Positions 1 to 11,025 are shown, counted from the first letter of the stretch. The stretch is 64,000 nucleotides of DNA from an uncultured Alphaproteobacteria bacterium (GCA_902536655.1 CACAYF010000002.1:72693-136692), one strand, 5' to 3'. The notes: generated from the sequence alone by a model not told the origin. A program made the numbers and translations.

Positions 1-530
1 AAATAAAAAGATACATAAACAATAATGAGTCTGTGAATATATTATTCAGTAGAGATGGAAAAATATCCGAAGTCAAGGTCAACGTAATTAATAACATAAT
101 TGGAATAAAAGGAAAAATAGAGAATAAAAAATTAAATTTTATTGAATCATTAAAAGAATCTTCATTACAGATATATAATTTCACTAAACTAACACTAGTT
201 GGAATATACGAAATAATAACTGGAAATAGAGGAACTGACGAGCTTGGAGGTCCAATTAGAATCGCTGAGTTATCTGGAGATTTTTGGAGTAAAGGGCTGC
301 ATAGTACTCTATGGTTCATGATGATAATATCTCTTAATCTTGGATTAATTAATTTGTTTCCAATTCCAATGTTAGATGGTGGTCACTTGTTATTAAATTT
401 TATTGAATTTATAAATGGTGGTCCTTTAAAAAAGAAATATCTTGAAATTGCACATACACTTGGTTTTTTTCTTCTTATTTCACTGATGATATTTGCCACA
501 TACAACGATATTCTGAGATTTTTTAAGTAG
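1..530 (+). CDS. rseP: RseP/RIP zinc metalloprotease (site-2 protease), C-terminal part, truncated by window start
   Basis: Frame is open to position 3 with no stop; C-terminal NLGLINLFPIPMLDGGHLLLNFIE motif of S2P proteases; located directly before bamA. Confidence 0.9.
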   Translation, partial: IKRYINNNESVNILFSRDGKISEVKVNVINNIIGIKGKIENKKLNFIESLKESSLQIYNFTKLTLVGIYEIITGNRGTDELGGPIRIAELSGDFWSKGLHSTLWFMMIISLNLGLINLFPIPMLDGGHLLLNFIEFINGGPLKKKYLEIAHTLGFFLLISLMIFATYNDILRFFK

Positions 531-536
531 GTAAAT

Positions 537-2891
537 GTGAGTGTTAATAAAAAAATTCTTTTTTTTACTTCATTAATTTTTGTCTTTTTAAAAAATAATT
601 CTTATTCTCAAGATAATTCTCCAGCAAGTCCCTCATCAAGTTATAACAATGAATATTTTAGTAAAGATGAAAAACTAATAGAGAACAAGCCAATTATCAT
701 TCCTAAAAATGTTGGAATAGTTGTTCAGGGTAACAATCGTTTGGATTCGTCAGTAATAATTAGGGACTCTCTAATTAATCAGAATAAAACAAGTCAGAAA
801 GATCTGAGTATAGCTATTAAAAATCTTTACAAAACAGGATACTATGAAAACGTAAATATATACAAAAACGAGAATATAGTTTTTATAATCGTCAAAGAAA
901 ACCCTCTCATCGATAAAATATCTGTAGAAGGAAATACAGAAATTTCAGACGAAATTATTTTAGCTGAGCTTGAATCAAAATCTAGAAATGTTTTTTCAAC
1001 GGATTTAATAAAAAATGATGTAAAGAAAATTCAAACTATTTATAAAAGATCAGGTTATTTTTCAACCTTTGTTGAACCAAAATATATTAAGCTTGACCAA
1101 AATAGAGTAAATTTAGTTTTTGAGGTTTTTGAAGGAAAAGAGGCAACAATCAAAAAAATTAATTTTTTAAACAATAACGTCTTCTCAGATTCGACATTAA
1201 GAGATGTAGTTTCTTCAACCGAATATAGATGGTATGAATTTTGGGGTTCAAACGACAGATTTGACAGAGATAGAGTTAATTACGATAAAGATTTGTTAAA
1301 AGAATATTATTTTAAAAATGGATATATAGACTTTAAAGTTATTTCTGCAAACTCAAGCTTGGTTAAAAATAAAAAGGACTTTATTGTAAATTTTAATTTG
1401 TCAGAGGGTAACAGGTATAAAATCAATAATGTTCAAGTTGATTCTTCAATTAGAAAATTATCAAATAAAAAACTCTCTTTATTATTAGAAATTGAAGCAG
1501 GAGATTGGTATGATACCGACAAAATAGACAAAACTATCCAAAACATAAATGAGAAAACATCTGAATTAGGTTATGCTTTTGTAGAAGTAATACCTAGAAT
1601 TAGTAAATTAAGAAATACAAGTAAAGTAAATATAACTTTCAGTATCGACCAAGGTTATAGGATTTATGTGGATCGAATCAATATTAAGGGAAATGTTAAA
1701 ACTGAAGATAAAGTAATTAGACGAGAAATGGAATTAGTAGAAGGTGATCCCTTTAATTCGTTAAAGTTAAGACAGAGTGAGAAAAATGTAAGATCAACTG
1801 GACTTTTTGAAAATGTGGAGTTTAAAGTTGATGAGTTGTCTGGAACTAACAAGTCAGCTATTGATGTTGAAGTTACCGAACGTTCGACAGGTGAATTTTC
1901 TGTTGGTGCAGGATTTTCATCTTTAGATGGTGCTCTAGGAAATATTGGTATAAAAGAATCAAATGTTTTTGGTCAAGCTAAAGAGCTGGATTTACAACTG
2001 GGTCTTTCAACTAGAAGGTCATCTATCGATCTGAGTTATACGGACCCTTATTTTTTAGATTCTGATATTGCAGCTGGTATAGACGTTTTTAATGTAAGAA
2101 GAAATAATAAAACATACAGTGGGTATAAACATAATATATTAGGATTTAAATTAAGAGCAGGTTACGAACTGATTGATGATTTTAGGCATATTTCTAGTTA
2201 TACTTTTAAAAGAGATAAAATTCATGACATTGATAATAATACTTCAATTTTTATAAGAGAACAAGAAGGTAAAAGAACCAATTCAATAATCGGTCAAGCT
2301 TTTCAGTATGATAAACTGAATGATAGGCTAAACCCAACTGATGGATACAGGATTAGACTTGATTTAGACTTTTATGGTTTGATAGGAGATTCTGAACATT
2401 TTCTAAGTGAATTGAAGATAGCCAATTTCTACAGAATGTCTGATGGTGGCGGATTGTATTTAGGATCTTTTTTGGAGGGCGGATTCATTGCTTCTATCAA
2501 AGATGTGAAGATAAATGACAGATTTTTTCTAAATGGAGATAGATTAAGAGGATTTAAAAATTTAGGGATTGGACCAAGAGATACGTCAACCGGTGATGCC
2601 TTGGGTGGAGAAATATATTATCTTGTGAGAAATGAATTAAATTTTCCTCTTGGCCTACCAGATGACCTGGGACTAAGTGGTTTAGTATTTGTTGATGTTG
2701 GTAGTATTTACAACACAAATTCTTCGAGTAGTTTAATCAAGGATGAAAATAGATTGAGGGCTTCGGCGGGAATTGGATTAACATGGATTTCTCCTTTTGG
2801 TCCAGTCAAATTTTTCCTATCAAAAGCAATTTTAAAAGAAAATTATGATAAAAAAGAGATTTTTAGATTTAGTTTTGGTACAACATATTAA
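537..2891 (+). CDS. bamA: Outer membrane protein assembly factor BamA (POTRA repeats plus beta-barrel), GTG start
   Basis: 784 aa; POTRA-like repeats, C-terminal barrel with RLRGF-type motif (GDRLRGFKNLGIGPRD), terminal Phe-rich strand; rseP-bamA-skp-lpxD context. Confidence 0.96.
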   Translation: MSVNKKILFFTSLIFVFLKNNSYSQDNSPASPSSSYNNEYFSKDEKLIENKPIIIPKNVGIVVQGNNRLDSSVIIRDSLINQNKTSQKDLSIAIKNLYKTGYYENVNIYKNENIVFIIVKENPLIDKISVEGNTEISDEIILAELESKSRNVFSTDLIKNDVKKIQTIYKRSGYFSTFVEPKYIKLDQNRVNLVFEVFEGKEATIKKINFLNNNVFSDSTLRDVVSSTEYRWYEFWGSNDRFDRDRVNYDKDLLKEYYFKNGYIDFKVISANSSLVKNKKDFIVNFNLSEGNRYKINNVQVDSSIRKLSNKKLSLLLEIEAGDWYDTDKIDKTIQNINEKTSELGYAFVEVIPRISKLRNTSKVNITFSIDQGYRIYVDRINIKGNVKTEDKVIRREMELVEGDPFNSLKLRQSEKNVRSTGLFENVEFKVDELSGTNKSAIDVEVTERSTGEFSVGAGFSSLDGALGNIGIKESNVFGQAKELDLQLGLSTRRSSIDLSYTDPYFLDSDIAAGIDVFNVRRNNKTYSGYKHNILGFKLRAGYELIDDFRHISSYTFKRDKIHDIDNNTSIFIREQEGKRTNSIIGQAFQYDKLNDRLNPTDGYRIRLDLDFYGLIGDSEHFLSELKIANFYRMSDGGGLYLGSFLEGGFIASIKDVKINDRFFLNGDRLRGFKNLGIGPRDTSTGDALGGEIYYLVRNELNFPLGLPDDLGLSGLVFVDVGSIYNTNSSSSLIKDENRLRASAGIGLTWISPFGPVKFFLSKAILKENYDKKEIFRFSFGTTY

Positions 2892-2910
2892 TTATAAATT
2901 AAGGAGCAAT

Positions 2911-3471
2911 ATGAAAAAATATGTAATTTTAATTGGTTTTATTTTTTTTGGTATAAATTTAAATGCGCAAGAAAAAAATGAAACAAAAAAAGCAGCAGTT
3001 GAAAATATAAATTCAGCTATTGGAGTTGTTGACATGAAAAAAATTCTTGCTCAGTCAAAAGCATATCAAAGTTTGGTTGACCAATTTGAGGATGTTAGAA
3101 GAAAGCACAGAAATACATTTACTAAGCAAGAAGATATAATAAGGGACGAAGAAAGTGATCTTTTGAAACAAAAAAACATTCTTTCAAAAGAAGCTTACGC
3201 TGAGAAAGTTAAAGTTTTAGGTAAAAAAATCAATGAACTAAAGGGAAAACAGGCCTCAGAAGCGCAGAAGTTTGAAACTGCATTTGAAAGATCTACTGGT
3301 AAAATCCAAGGTGCTCTTGTTGATGTCTTATCCATAATAGCAAATAAGAAACAATTGAATTTAGTCCTTGCTAAAAGTCAGGTTATTCTTGTTGGCAAAG
3401 ATATTGATTTAACAGACGATGCAATTAAAGAATTAAATAAGGTTTTACCAAAAATCTCACTAGATAAATAA
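2911..3471 (+). CDS. skp: OmpH/Skp family periplasmic chaperone; start set to the ATG at 2911 after AAGGAG, not the ORF-track start at 2845
   Basis: Signal peptide MKKYVILIGFIFFGINLNAQ, IGVVDMKKILAQSKAYQ motif, coiled-coil; SD AAGGAG upstream. Confidence 0.85.
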   Translation: MKKYVILIGFIFFGINLNAQEKNETKKAAVENINSAIGVVDMKKILAQSKAYQSLVDQFEDVRRKHRNTFTKQEDIIRDEESDLLKQKNILSKEAYAEKVKVLGKKINELKGKQASEAQKFETAFERSTGKIQGALVDVLSIIANKKQLNLVLAKSQVILVGKDIDLTDDAIKELNKVLPKISLDK

Positions 3472-3488
3472 TATATGGATTAAACCAA

Positions 3489-4493
3489 TTGGTTGATAAA
3501 ACGTTTTATAAAAATGCTGGGCCATTCACTTTAAGCAAAATATCAGAATTTCTTAATTCAAAATATTCAGGTAATAAAGAAAAAATAATCTTTGACATTG
3601 CACCCGTTGATAATGCACATCAAGATGAAATCTGCTTTGTCTCTGATAAATATAAAGATAACTTTAATAAATCAGAAGCTGGGGCTTTTATAATTAAAGA
3701 TAGTGAAAAGCTTAAAACTGATAAAAATATTATTTTTTCTGAGAATCCTCATTTTGATATGGCAAAGGTTGCAACATTATTTTATCCGGAAGCAGATTAC
3801 CCGAAATTTAGTTTTAGTAGGAAAGATCATATCCAAGAGTTAGATAAATCAATAAAATTATCACCCAATGTTTTTATTCATAAGACTGCTAAGATAGGGG
3901 ACAACACAGAAATCGGTTGTAATTCAATTATTGGGCCCGGCGTCAAGATAGGTGAAAACTGTTTAATAGGTGATAATGTATCAATTTATTTTTCAATAAT
4001 TGGAGAAAACGTTAAAATTTATCAAGGTGTAAAAATAGGTAGCGAAGGATTTGGATTCATTATGAAAGAAAATTCTTTTAAAAAAATCCCTCAGCTTGGT
4101 AGAGTAATTATCGGTAATAATGTTGAGATAGGGGCTAATTCGACTATTGACAGAGGTTCAATTGGTGACACAGAAATAAACGATTTTTGTATGATTGATA
4201 ACATTGTTCATTTAGGACACAATGTGAAGCTAGGTCAAAAATGTATAATAGCTGCAATGACTGGAATTTCTGGGAGTACAACAATTGGAAATAATGTTAT
4301 GATAGGTGGACAAGTTGGCATAAGTGGACATCTAAAAATTGGAAACAATGTAAAGATTGCTGCAAAAACCGGAATTATGAAAAATATTGATGATAATGAT
4401 GTAATTGCTGGTTATCCATCTGAAAAAATATTTGACTGGCATAGGAATACAATTATTTTAAAAAACTTAAGACAAAATGACAAAAAAAAATGA
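3489..4493 (+). CDS. lpxD: UDP-3-O-(3-hydroxyacyl)glucosamine N-acyltransferase, TTG start
   Basis: Left-handed beta-helix hexapeptide repeats, IDNIVHLGHNVKLG motif; lpx operon. Confidence 0.95.
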   Translation: MVDKTFYKNAGPFTLSKISEFLNSKYSGNKEKIIFDIAPVDNAHQDEICFVSDKYKDNFNKSEAGAFIIKDSEKLKTDKNIIFSENPHFDMAKVATLFYPEADYPKFSFSRKDHIQELDKSIKLSPNVFIHKTAKIGDNTEIGCNSIIGPGVKIGENCLIGDNVSIYFSIIGENVKIYQGVKIGSEGFGFIMKENSFKKIPQLGRVIIGNNVEIGANSTIDRGSIGDTEINDFCMIDNIVHLGHNVKLGQKCIIAAMTGISGSTTIGNNVMIGGQVGISGHLKIGNNVKIAAKTGIMKNIDDNDVIAGYPSEKIFDWHRNTIILKNLRQNDKKK

Positions 4494-4929
4494 ACTTAAT
4501 ATTGAGGAAATAAAAAAATTAATACCTCATAGATATCCATTTCTTCTTATTGATAAACTAATAGATATAATTCCAAAAGAAAGTGCGGTAGGCGTCAAAA
4601 ATGTAACTTTTAACGAAAATTTTTTTCAAGGTCATTTTGAATCAATGTCTGTTATGCCTGGTGCACTTATTATTGAATCTATGGCTCAATCTGCTGGCAC
4701 ACTTGTTATGCATAGTCTTAAAAAAAATCAAGAAAATATTTCAGTATATTTACTAACCGTTGATAAAGCTAAATTTAGAAAGCCCGTATGTCCAGGAGAC
4801 ACTCTATTTCACAGAGTGGTAAAAAAACAAAATGTCAAAAATATCTGGAAATTTAAATGTACATCTTTTGTCAATGAAAAATTAGTCGCAGAAGCCGAAG
4901 TTTCTGCAATTATCAACCCTGTAAATTAA
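4477..4929 (+). CDS. fabZ: 3-hydroxyacyl-ACP dehydratase
   Basis: IPHRYPFLLIDK and GHFESMSVMPGALIIESMAQ motifs. Confidence 0.96.
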   Translation: MTKKNELNIEEIKKLIPHRYPFLLIDKLIDIIPKESAVGVKNVTFNENFFQGHFESMSVMPGALIIESMAQSAGTLVMHSLKKNQENISVYLLTVDKAKFRKPVCPGDTLFHRVVKKQNVKNIWKFKCTSFVNEKLVAEAEVSAIINPVN

Positions 4930-4994
4930 TTCCTTGTAATAATTTGTAATTATTTATTATTTGTGACATTCACCGTATTAATCTATAAAATATT

Positions 4995-5771
4995 ATGACT
5001 AGTAATTCTGTCATTCATAGAGATAGCCAAATTGGAAAAAATGTAAAAATAGGTTCTTTTTGTACGATAGGAGCTAATGTGTCAATAGATGATAATTGCA
5101 TTGTTCATAATAATGTTGTAATCGAGGGAAATGTAAGAATCAAAAATAACGTTGAAATTTTTCCTTTTGTCTCAATTGGCTCTATTCCTCAAGACTTAAA
5201 ATATAGAGGAGAAAAAACAAAAATATTTATTGATGAAAATTGCAAAATTAGAGAATTTGTTACCATTAATCTGGGAACAAAAGGGGGTGGAGGAATAACA
5301 AAAATTGGTAAAAATTGTTTATTAATGGTCGGAACTCACATTGCCCACGATTGTATAGTTGGTAATGACATTATATTTGCAAATCATTCTACACTTGCTG
5401 GGCATGTTATTATTGAAAACAATGTTGTTGTAGGCGCTCTAAGTGCAATTCATCAATTTAGTCGGATTGGAGAAGGTGCTATGATTGGTGGAATGTCTGG
5501 TGTGACAGCTGATGTCATCCCTTTTTCGACTGTTATGGGCAACAGGGCTAAACTCAGCGGTTTAAATCTTATTGGATTAAAAAGAAATAATTTTGATAAA
5601 AGCGAGATAACTGAATTAAGAAAAGTATTTAAATATATTTTTTTCAGCAAAAATAAAACGTTAAATGATAGAATTCTTGAGATAAAAAAAAAAAAACTAA
5701 ATCTTTATACTGTTGATTCAATTCTAAACTTTCTTGAATCAAAATCCAAACGTTCGTTTACTATGCCATAA
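4995..5771 (+). CDS. lpxA: UDP-N-acetylglucosamine O-acyltransferase
   Basis: Hexapeptide repeats, REFVTINLGTKGGGG and HIAHDCIVGN motifs. Confidence 0.96.
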   Translation: MTSNSVIHRDSQIGKNVKIGSFCTIGANVSIDDNCIVHNNVVIEGNVRIKNNVEIFPFVSIGSIPQDLKYRGEKTKIFIDENCKIREFVTINLGTKGGGGITKIGKNCLLMVGTHIAHDCIVGNDIIFANHSTLAGHVIIENNVVVGALSAIHQFSRIGEGAMIGGMSGVTADVIPFSTVMGNRAKLSGLNLIGLKRNNFDKSEITELRKVFKYIFFSKNKTLNDRILEIKKKKLNLYTVDSILNFLESKSKRSFTMP

Positions 5772-5776
5772 GATAA

Positions 5777-6589
5777 ATGAAAAAAATTGTTTTGTTAACC
5801 GGAGGAGGGGATCTTCCTATAGAAGTCATAAGAAAATTGATAAACATGAAAATTACTTTTTTTTGTTTGATATTTGAGAAAAATCCTGTTTCTAAAATTA
5901 TTTTAAAAAAAAATCATAAATTAATAAATTTTGGTAAAATAATATCAGAGTTATTGGAACTGAAAAGTTTGGGTTTCAATCATGTTGCTTTAGTTGGAAA
6001 CTTAAAAAGACCAAGAATAAGCGACGTAAAGCCAGATTTAAACTCTGCTAAGATTATCCCAAAGTTTGTTAAGATTTTGTTAAAAGGTGGTGATAACAAT
6101 CTTTTAGATTTTTGTATTAATTATTTAAATAATATTGGGTTTAAGGTTTTAGATCTTCGAAAAATAATTCCTGAAAATTTCTTAAGTTCTGGAAATATTA
6201 CTAAAATTAATTTATCAAAGATAATAATAGATGATATTCAGAAAGGAAAAAAAATTCTTGATTGTATCTCTAAATTTGATATTGGACAATCACTCGTAAT
6301 ACAATCTGGAAATGTTATTGGAATTGAAGCTGCTCAGGGAACAGACAAGCTTATAAAAGATTCATATAATTATTTAAATAAAAATGAAAAATCAATTTTA
6401 GTAAAGCTTGCTAAAGTGAAACAAAATTTAAAGGCAGATTTACCAACAATTGGAGTTAAAACAATCAAGAATTGTTATAAATCTGGTATTTCAGGCATTG
6501 CTTATTCAGCAAATAAAACGTTGTTTATTAATACACAGGAGATTGTGAAATATTGTAAACAAAATAATATTTTTTTATATGGTGTGTAA
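5777..6589 (+). CDS. lpxI: UDP-2,3-diacylglucosamine diphosphatase LpxI-type (DUF1009)
   Basis: LTGGGDLPIEVIR N-terminus, VGNLKRPRISDVKPD, GIEAAQGTDKLI; between lpxA and lpxB. Confidence 0.9.
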   Translation: MKKIVLLTGGGDLPIEVIRKLINMKITFFCLIFEKNPVSKIILKKNHKLINFGKIISELLELKSLGFNHVALVGNLKRPRISDVKPDLNSAKIIPKFVKILLKGGDNNLLDFCINYLNNIGFKVLDLRKIIPENFLSSGNITKINLSKIIIDDIQKGKKILDCISKFDIGQSLVIQSGNVIGIEAAQGTDKLIKDSYNYLNKNEKSILVKLAKVKQNLKADLPTIGVKTIKNCYKSGISGIAYSANKTLFINTQEIVKYCKQNNIFLYGV

Positions 6590-6592
6590 GGC

Positions 6593-7687
6593 GTGAGAAT
6601 TATAATTTTGGCTACTGAGCCCTCAGGTGATTTTTTAGGTGCTAAATTAATCAAAAATCTCGAAAAGCATAAAAAAGTAGTAATTTCAGGTGTTGGTGGA
6701 GAACAAATGAAAGTAGCAGGTTTACAATCGTGGGTTCAAATCAACGAGTTTAATGCAATTGGAATTTTTGAAGTATTAATAAGAATTTTCAAATTTTTAA
6801 AACTTTTCAAACTTATACAAAGAAAAATTTTAGATTTTAACCCTGATATTTTAATCACAATTGATTCACCAAGTTTTAGTTATAGGATTGTTAAGAGACT
6901 TCAAAGTTTGAGAAATAAAACTAAATTTATTCATTACGTTGCCCCCACCGTCTGGGCCTGGAAATCTTATAGAGCTAGGATATTTTCCAAACTATATGAC
7001 CAAATGTTTACATTATTTGATTTTGAACCAAAATATTTTAGGAAATTAGGGCTTCAAACTGATTTTGTGGGCCACCAAATTTTTTTCGATAAAAAAGTAA
7101 TAAAAAAAAAAAAAAAATACATTTCTTTTTTTCCAGGCTCCAGGACGATTGAAATTAAAAATAATATGAAGAAACTTCAAGAGATAATTGCCGAGTCTGA
7201 GAAGATTTTTTCTGAATTTGATATATTTATATTAACTCTCAACGAACAAGCTAAATATATAAAAAAAATTATAAAATCAGAAAAAATTAAAATTATTTCT
7301 GATTATAAAAAAAAACATCAAATTATGAGGCAGACATATTTGGCGGTAGCTGCTTCTGGTTCTGTGACTTTGGAATTGATAAAGTATAAAGTACCAACAA
7401 TTGTTTTTTATGAAACACATTGGTTGACAAAATTTATACTTAAATTATTTGTTAAAGTAAAATATGCTTCTTTGATAAATATTGTCTACAAAAAGGAAAT
7501 TATACCTGAATTTTTATTTAACAAGTTTAACTCACAAAATATAGTTGGTACTATGAAAGATTTCATTAAGAAAAAAGATCTTAGGTCAAATCAAATTAAA
7601 CATTTTGATAATTTCCAAAAAAAAATGCTTTTTAATAATAGGAATCCATCTGCTTTGATTGTTAATAAGTTAAAAATTTATTTTTAA
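6593..7687 (+). CDS. lpxB: Lipid A disaccharide synthase
   Basis: [40 protein letters not shown] motifs. Confidence 0.94.
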   Translation: MRIIILATEPSGDFLGAKLIKNLEKHKKVVISGVGGEQMKVAGLQSWVQINEFNAIGIFEVLIRIFKFLKLFKLIQRKILDFNPDILITIDSPSFSYRIVKRLQSLRNKTKFIHYVAPTVWAWKSYRARIFSKLYDQMFTLFDFEPKYFRKLGLQTDFVGHQIFFDKKVIKKKKKYISFFPGSRTIEIKNNMKKLQEIIAESEKIFSEFDIFILTLNEQAKYIKKIIKSEKIKIISDYKKKHQIMRQTYLAVAASGSVTLELIKYKVPTIVFYETHWLTKFILKLFVKVKYASLINIVYKKEIIPEFLFNKFNSQNIVGTMKDFIKKKDLRSNQIKHFDNFQKKMLFNNRNPSALIVNKLKIYF

Positions 7688-9015
7688 TCCACTTGTAAAG
7701 GGAACATTTTCTGGATATTTTTTCTGTCATTAATTTTTACAAATTCTCTGTTGTCATTTCCGTTGTAAAGTTGCCGTGGTCTACTAATTCTGTTTTCGCT
7801 TTCAGTCATTTCCTTCCACTGCGAAATCCACCCAACTGTTCTAGCAACTGCAAAAATAACAGTAAACATAGATTCTGGTAAACCCAAAGCTTTAAGAATA
7901 ATTCCTGAGTAAAAGTCAACATTTGGATAAAGCTTTCTTTTAATAAAATATTCATCATTGAGCGCAATTTTTTCAAGTTTAGTAGCCAGTTTAAATAGAG
8001 ATATATTGAAATTGTCTACTTCATTTAAGAGATTATGACAGTATTTTCTTAATACGGTTGCTCTTGGGTCATGATTTTTATAAACTCTATGCCCAAAGCC
8101 CATAAGTCTAAAGGGATCATTTATATCTTTAGCCTTTTTTATATATTTATCAATATTTCCTTCTTTACCAATTGTTTTTAACATTCTAATAACTGATTCA
8201 TTCGCTCCACCATGGGCAGGTCCCCACAAAGATGCAACTCCTGCTGCTACGCAAGCGAAAGGGTTTGCTCCTGAGGATCCAGCAATTTTAACCGTGGATG
8301 TCGATGCATTTTGTTCATGGTCAGCATGCAAGATTAATAGTTTATCTAAAGCATCTACACTTGCTTTAGTGGGCTTGTATTCGCCACATGGTGTAGAAAA
8401 AAGCATGTGAAGAAAATTTTCACTGTAAGATAACTCATTTTTAGGATATATAAAAGGCTGTCCTAATGAGTATTTATATGCCATTGCTGCCATTGTTGGA
8501 AGCTTCGCAAGAAGGCGGCTAACAGCAACCCATTTGCCCTTATTAGTCGAGAAGTCATATTTTTTTTCTGGATAAAACGAGGATAATGCTCCTACAATCC
8601 CTACCATGACGGCCATTGGGTGAGAATCCCGTCTAAATCCGCTGTAAAAACGCAATATCTGTTCATGTAACATTGTATGATGCGTTAAAATATTGATAAA
8701 CTTCGTTTTATTTTCTTTACTTGGAAGATCACCATTAAGTAAAAGATAGCAAACTTCTGGATAGTCTGAATTTTCAGCAAGATCCTCTATTTTATAACCC
8801 CTATGTAACAGAATTCCTTTTTCGCCGTCAATAAATGTGATTTTTGACTCGCAACTAGCTGTAGACTTAAAGCCAGGATCATATACAAACATACCTGTTT
8901 TCTCGTAGAAAGATGAAAGATCTGCAACCGCGGGTCCACAAGATCCATCTTTCACATCAAACTCATAAACCTTTCCGTTTCTATTATCTTTAATTGTTAA
9001 TGTTTTTTTTGTCAT
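7684..9015 (-). CDS. gltA: Citrate synthase
   Basis: 443 aa; [44 protein letters not shown] motifs. Confidence 0.96.
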   Translation of the reverse strand: MTKKTLTIKDNRNGKVYEFDVKDGSCGPAVADLSSFYEKTGMFVYDPGFKSTASCESKITFIDGEKGILLHRGYKIEDLAENSDYPEVCYLLLNGDLPSKENKTKFINILTHHTMLHEQILRFYSGFRRDSHPMAVMVGIVGALSSFYPEKKYDFSTNKGKWVAVSRLLAKLPTMAAMAYKYSLGQPFIYPKNELSYSENFLHMLFSTPCGEYKPTKASVDALDKLLILHADHEQNASTSTVKIAGSSGANPFACVAAGVASLWGPAHGGANESVIRMLKTIGKEGNIDKYIKKAKDINDPFRLMGFGHRVYKNHDPRATVLRKYCHNLLNEVDNFNISLFKLATKLEKIALNDEYFIKRKLYPNVDFYSGIILKALGLPESMFTVIFAVARTVGWISQWKEMTESENRISRPRQLYNGNDNREFVKINDRKNIQKMFPLQVD

Positions 9016-9024
9016 TATTAAAAA

Positions 9025-10380
9025 TTATCTATTGATTCTTTTAATTGTTTTTTGTAATCCCAAGACTTTAATAATTTTCGATAAAGATGGACCAAATAAA
9101 CTTCCTGTAATTAATAATCTTAGCGGTTGTCCTATCGACTTAAAATCTATTTGGTAATACTTAATCACTTCTTTTATTTCATTTTCTATATTTAACTCAT
9201 TCCATTCAATAATGTTTGAAAACTTATCACAAATTAATGACTTGTATTTTTCAAAATTTTCAAGAATAAGTTTTTCTTCATTTGTAAAATTTTTTTTCAC
9301 AGAAGTCATTTGTAAAACATTGGAAGCGATTTCATTTAAAGATGACGATCTATCTTTAAAAATACTAATAAGCTCAATTAACTCTTTTTGATTGAAAAAG
9401 TCAATATTTTTTAATTGTTCATCATTATTTTTAATATAATCAAATATCCCTTTATTTGACATTTTCTTAATATAAAAGTTATTAAGAAAATTTAATTTTT
9501 TTTCGTCATACCTTGCTGGTGATTTACCTAAACTATCTAATTCAAAATTTTTCTTCAAGAAATCAAAAGAGAAGGTCTCTTGGTTTCCATATGACCAACC
9601 CAGACGTGCTAAATAATTTATAATGGCTTCTGGAAGATATCCCTTCATTTTGTAATCAATTAATGAAGTTGAGTTATCCCTTTTAGACATTTTTTGATTA
9701 TCTTTATTGTGAATTAACGAAATATGAGCAAAATTTGGTTTATAATTCAAAAAATCAAAGATAATTTTCTGTCTAAAGCTATTGGTCAAATGATCATCTC
9801 CTCTAATTATATCTGTTATTTTCATTTTGAAATCATCAGCAGCAGATGACAATAAAAAGGTTGGTGTTCCGTCACTTCTAATAATTATATAATCATCGAT
9901 TTCATTTGCGCTTACTTTAACATTACCTTGTATCCTATCTTTGATAATATGATCACGGTTTAAAGGAGACTTAATTCTTATACAAAAATCTTTTTTTGTT
10001 GGTAGTAGATTTTGTTTATCTCTCCATTCACTATAAAATTTTTGTTTTGAATTGCTGAATTGTTGAATGTATTCTTTATCGTGATAACATTTATAAGCTA
10101 ACCCTTTTGACAATAATGATTCTGCTATTAAAGTGTGTTCAGTTTGATTATTACTCTGGTAAATTATATCGTCGTCCACTTCAAGACCTAACCATTCAAG
10201 ACTTTTAGTTATAACCTTTGTGGACTCTTCAGAATTCCTATTTCTGTCAGTATCCTCAATTCTCAGTCTAAATTTTCCATTATTTCTTTTAGCATGAAGA
10301 TAATTAAATAAAGCTGTTCTTGCTCCACCCAGATGCAGTGCACCTGTTGGAGAAGGGGCAAATCTAGTAATAACTGTCAT
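9025..10380 (-). CDS. gltX: Glutamyl-tRNA synthetase
   Basis: RFAPSPTGALHLGGARTALFNYL, KMSKRDNSTS (KMSKS variant). Confidence 0.95.
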   Translation of the reverse strand: MTVITRFAPSPTGALHLGGARTALFNYLHAKRNNGKFRLRIEDTDRNRNSEESTKVITKSLEWLGLEVDDDIIYQSNNQTEHTLIAESLLSKGLAYKCYHDKEYIQQFSNSKQKFYSEWRDKQNLLPTKKDFCIRIKSPLNRDHIIKDRIQGNVKVSANEIDDYIIIRSDGTPTFLLSSAADDFKMKITDIIRGDDHLTNSFRQKIIFDFLNYKPNFAHISLIHNKDNQKMSKRDNSTSLIDYKMKGYLPEAIINYLARLGWSYGNQETFSFDFLKKNFELDSLGKSPARYDEKKLNFLNNFYIKKMSNKGIFDYIKNNDEQLKNIDFFNQKELIELISIFKDRSSSLNEIASNVLQMTSVKKNFTNEEKLILENFEKYKSLICDKFSNIIEWNELNIENEIKEVIKYYQIDFKSIGQPLRLLITGSLFGPSLSKIIKVLGLQKTIKRINR

Positions 10381-10403
10381 TTAAATTTATGAATTAAAAT
10401 TTA

Positions 10404-11018
10404 CTAAAATTTTCTAATTAGTCCTACTAATTTACCTTGTATTTTGACTCTACCTTCTCCAAAAATTCTTGTTTTAAAATTTTTATTGGATGGTTCGAGA
10501 GCTATAGAATTTTTAAAAGATCTAAATTTTTTTAATGTAACTTCGTTTTCATCAATTAACGCTACGACTATATCACCAGTCTGTGCAAAATTTGTTTTAC
10601 ATATTATAACAATATCACCATCGAAGATCCCTTCGTCTATCATGGAGTCTCCATTAACTTCTAGTGTATAATGCTCTTCTTTATTGTTAATTAGGTAGTT
10701 TGGTACTGAAATTTGTTCAAAACTTCCAGTAATTGCCTCTATGGGGTTACCTGCAGCTATTCTACCCAAAAAAGGTAATTTTGTTTTATCAGTTTGAATA
10801 CTATTTTTTTTTAAATCATTTAATTTTAATGCTCTTGCTTTGTGTGGTATTTTTTTTATGTAACCTTTATCTTCAAGGCTTGATAGTAACTTATATATTC
10901 CAGATTTGGACTTAATACTTAAATTATCCTTCATTTCTTCGAAAGTAGGAAATAAATCTTTAGCGTGATAATACGATTTAATATAGTCCAAAAGTTTTTT
11001 TTGTTTAATTGTCAGCAT
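10404..11018 (-). CDS. lexA: SOS repressor LexA
   Basis: N-terminal winged-HTH, FLGRIAAGNP (Ala-Gly cleavage site), GDSMIDEGIFDGD and EVTLKKF catalytic Ser/Lys motifs; LexA box upstream. Confidence 0.95.
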   Translation of the reverse strand: MLTIKQKKLLDYIKSYYHAKDLFPTFEEMKDNLSIKSKSGIYKLLSSLEDKGYIKKIPHKARALKLNDLKKNSIQTDKTKLPFLGRIAAGNPIEAITGSFEQISVPNYLINNKEEHYTLEVNGDSMIDEGIFDGDIVIICKTNFAQTGDIVVALIDENEVTLKKFRSFKNSIALEPSNKNFKTRIFGEGRVKIQGKLVGLIRKF

Positions 11019-11025
11019 AATAAAT

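Noticed and set aside
2845-2910. N-terminal extension of the Skp ORF overlapping bamA
   Set aside because: SD and signal peptide place the true start at 2911.
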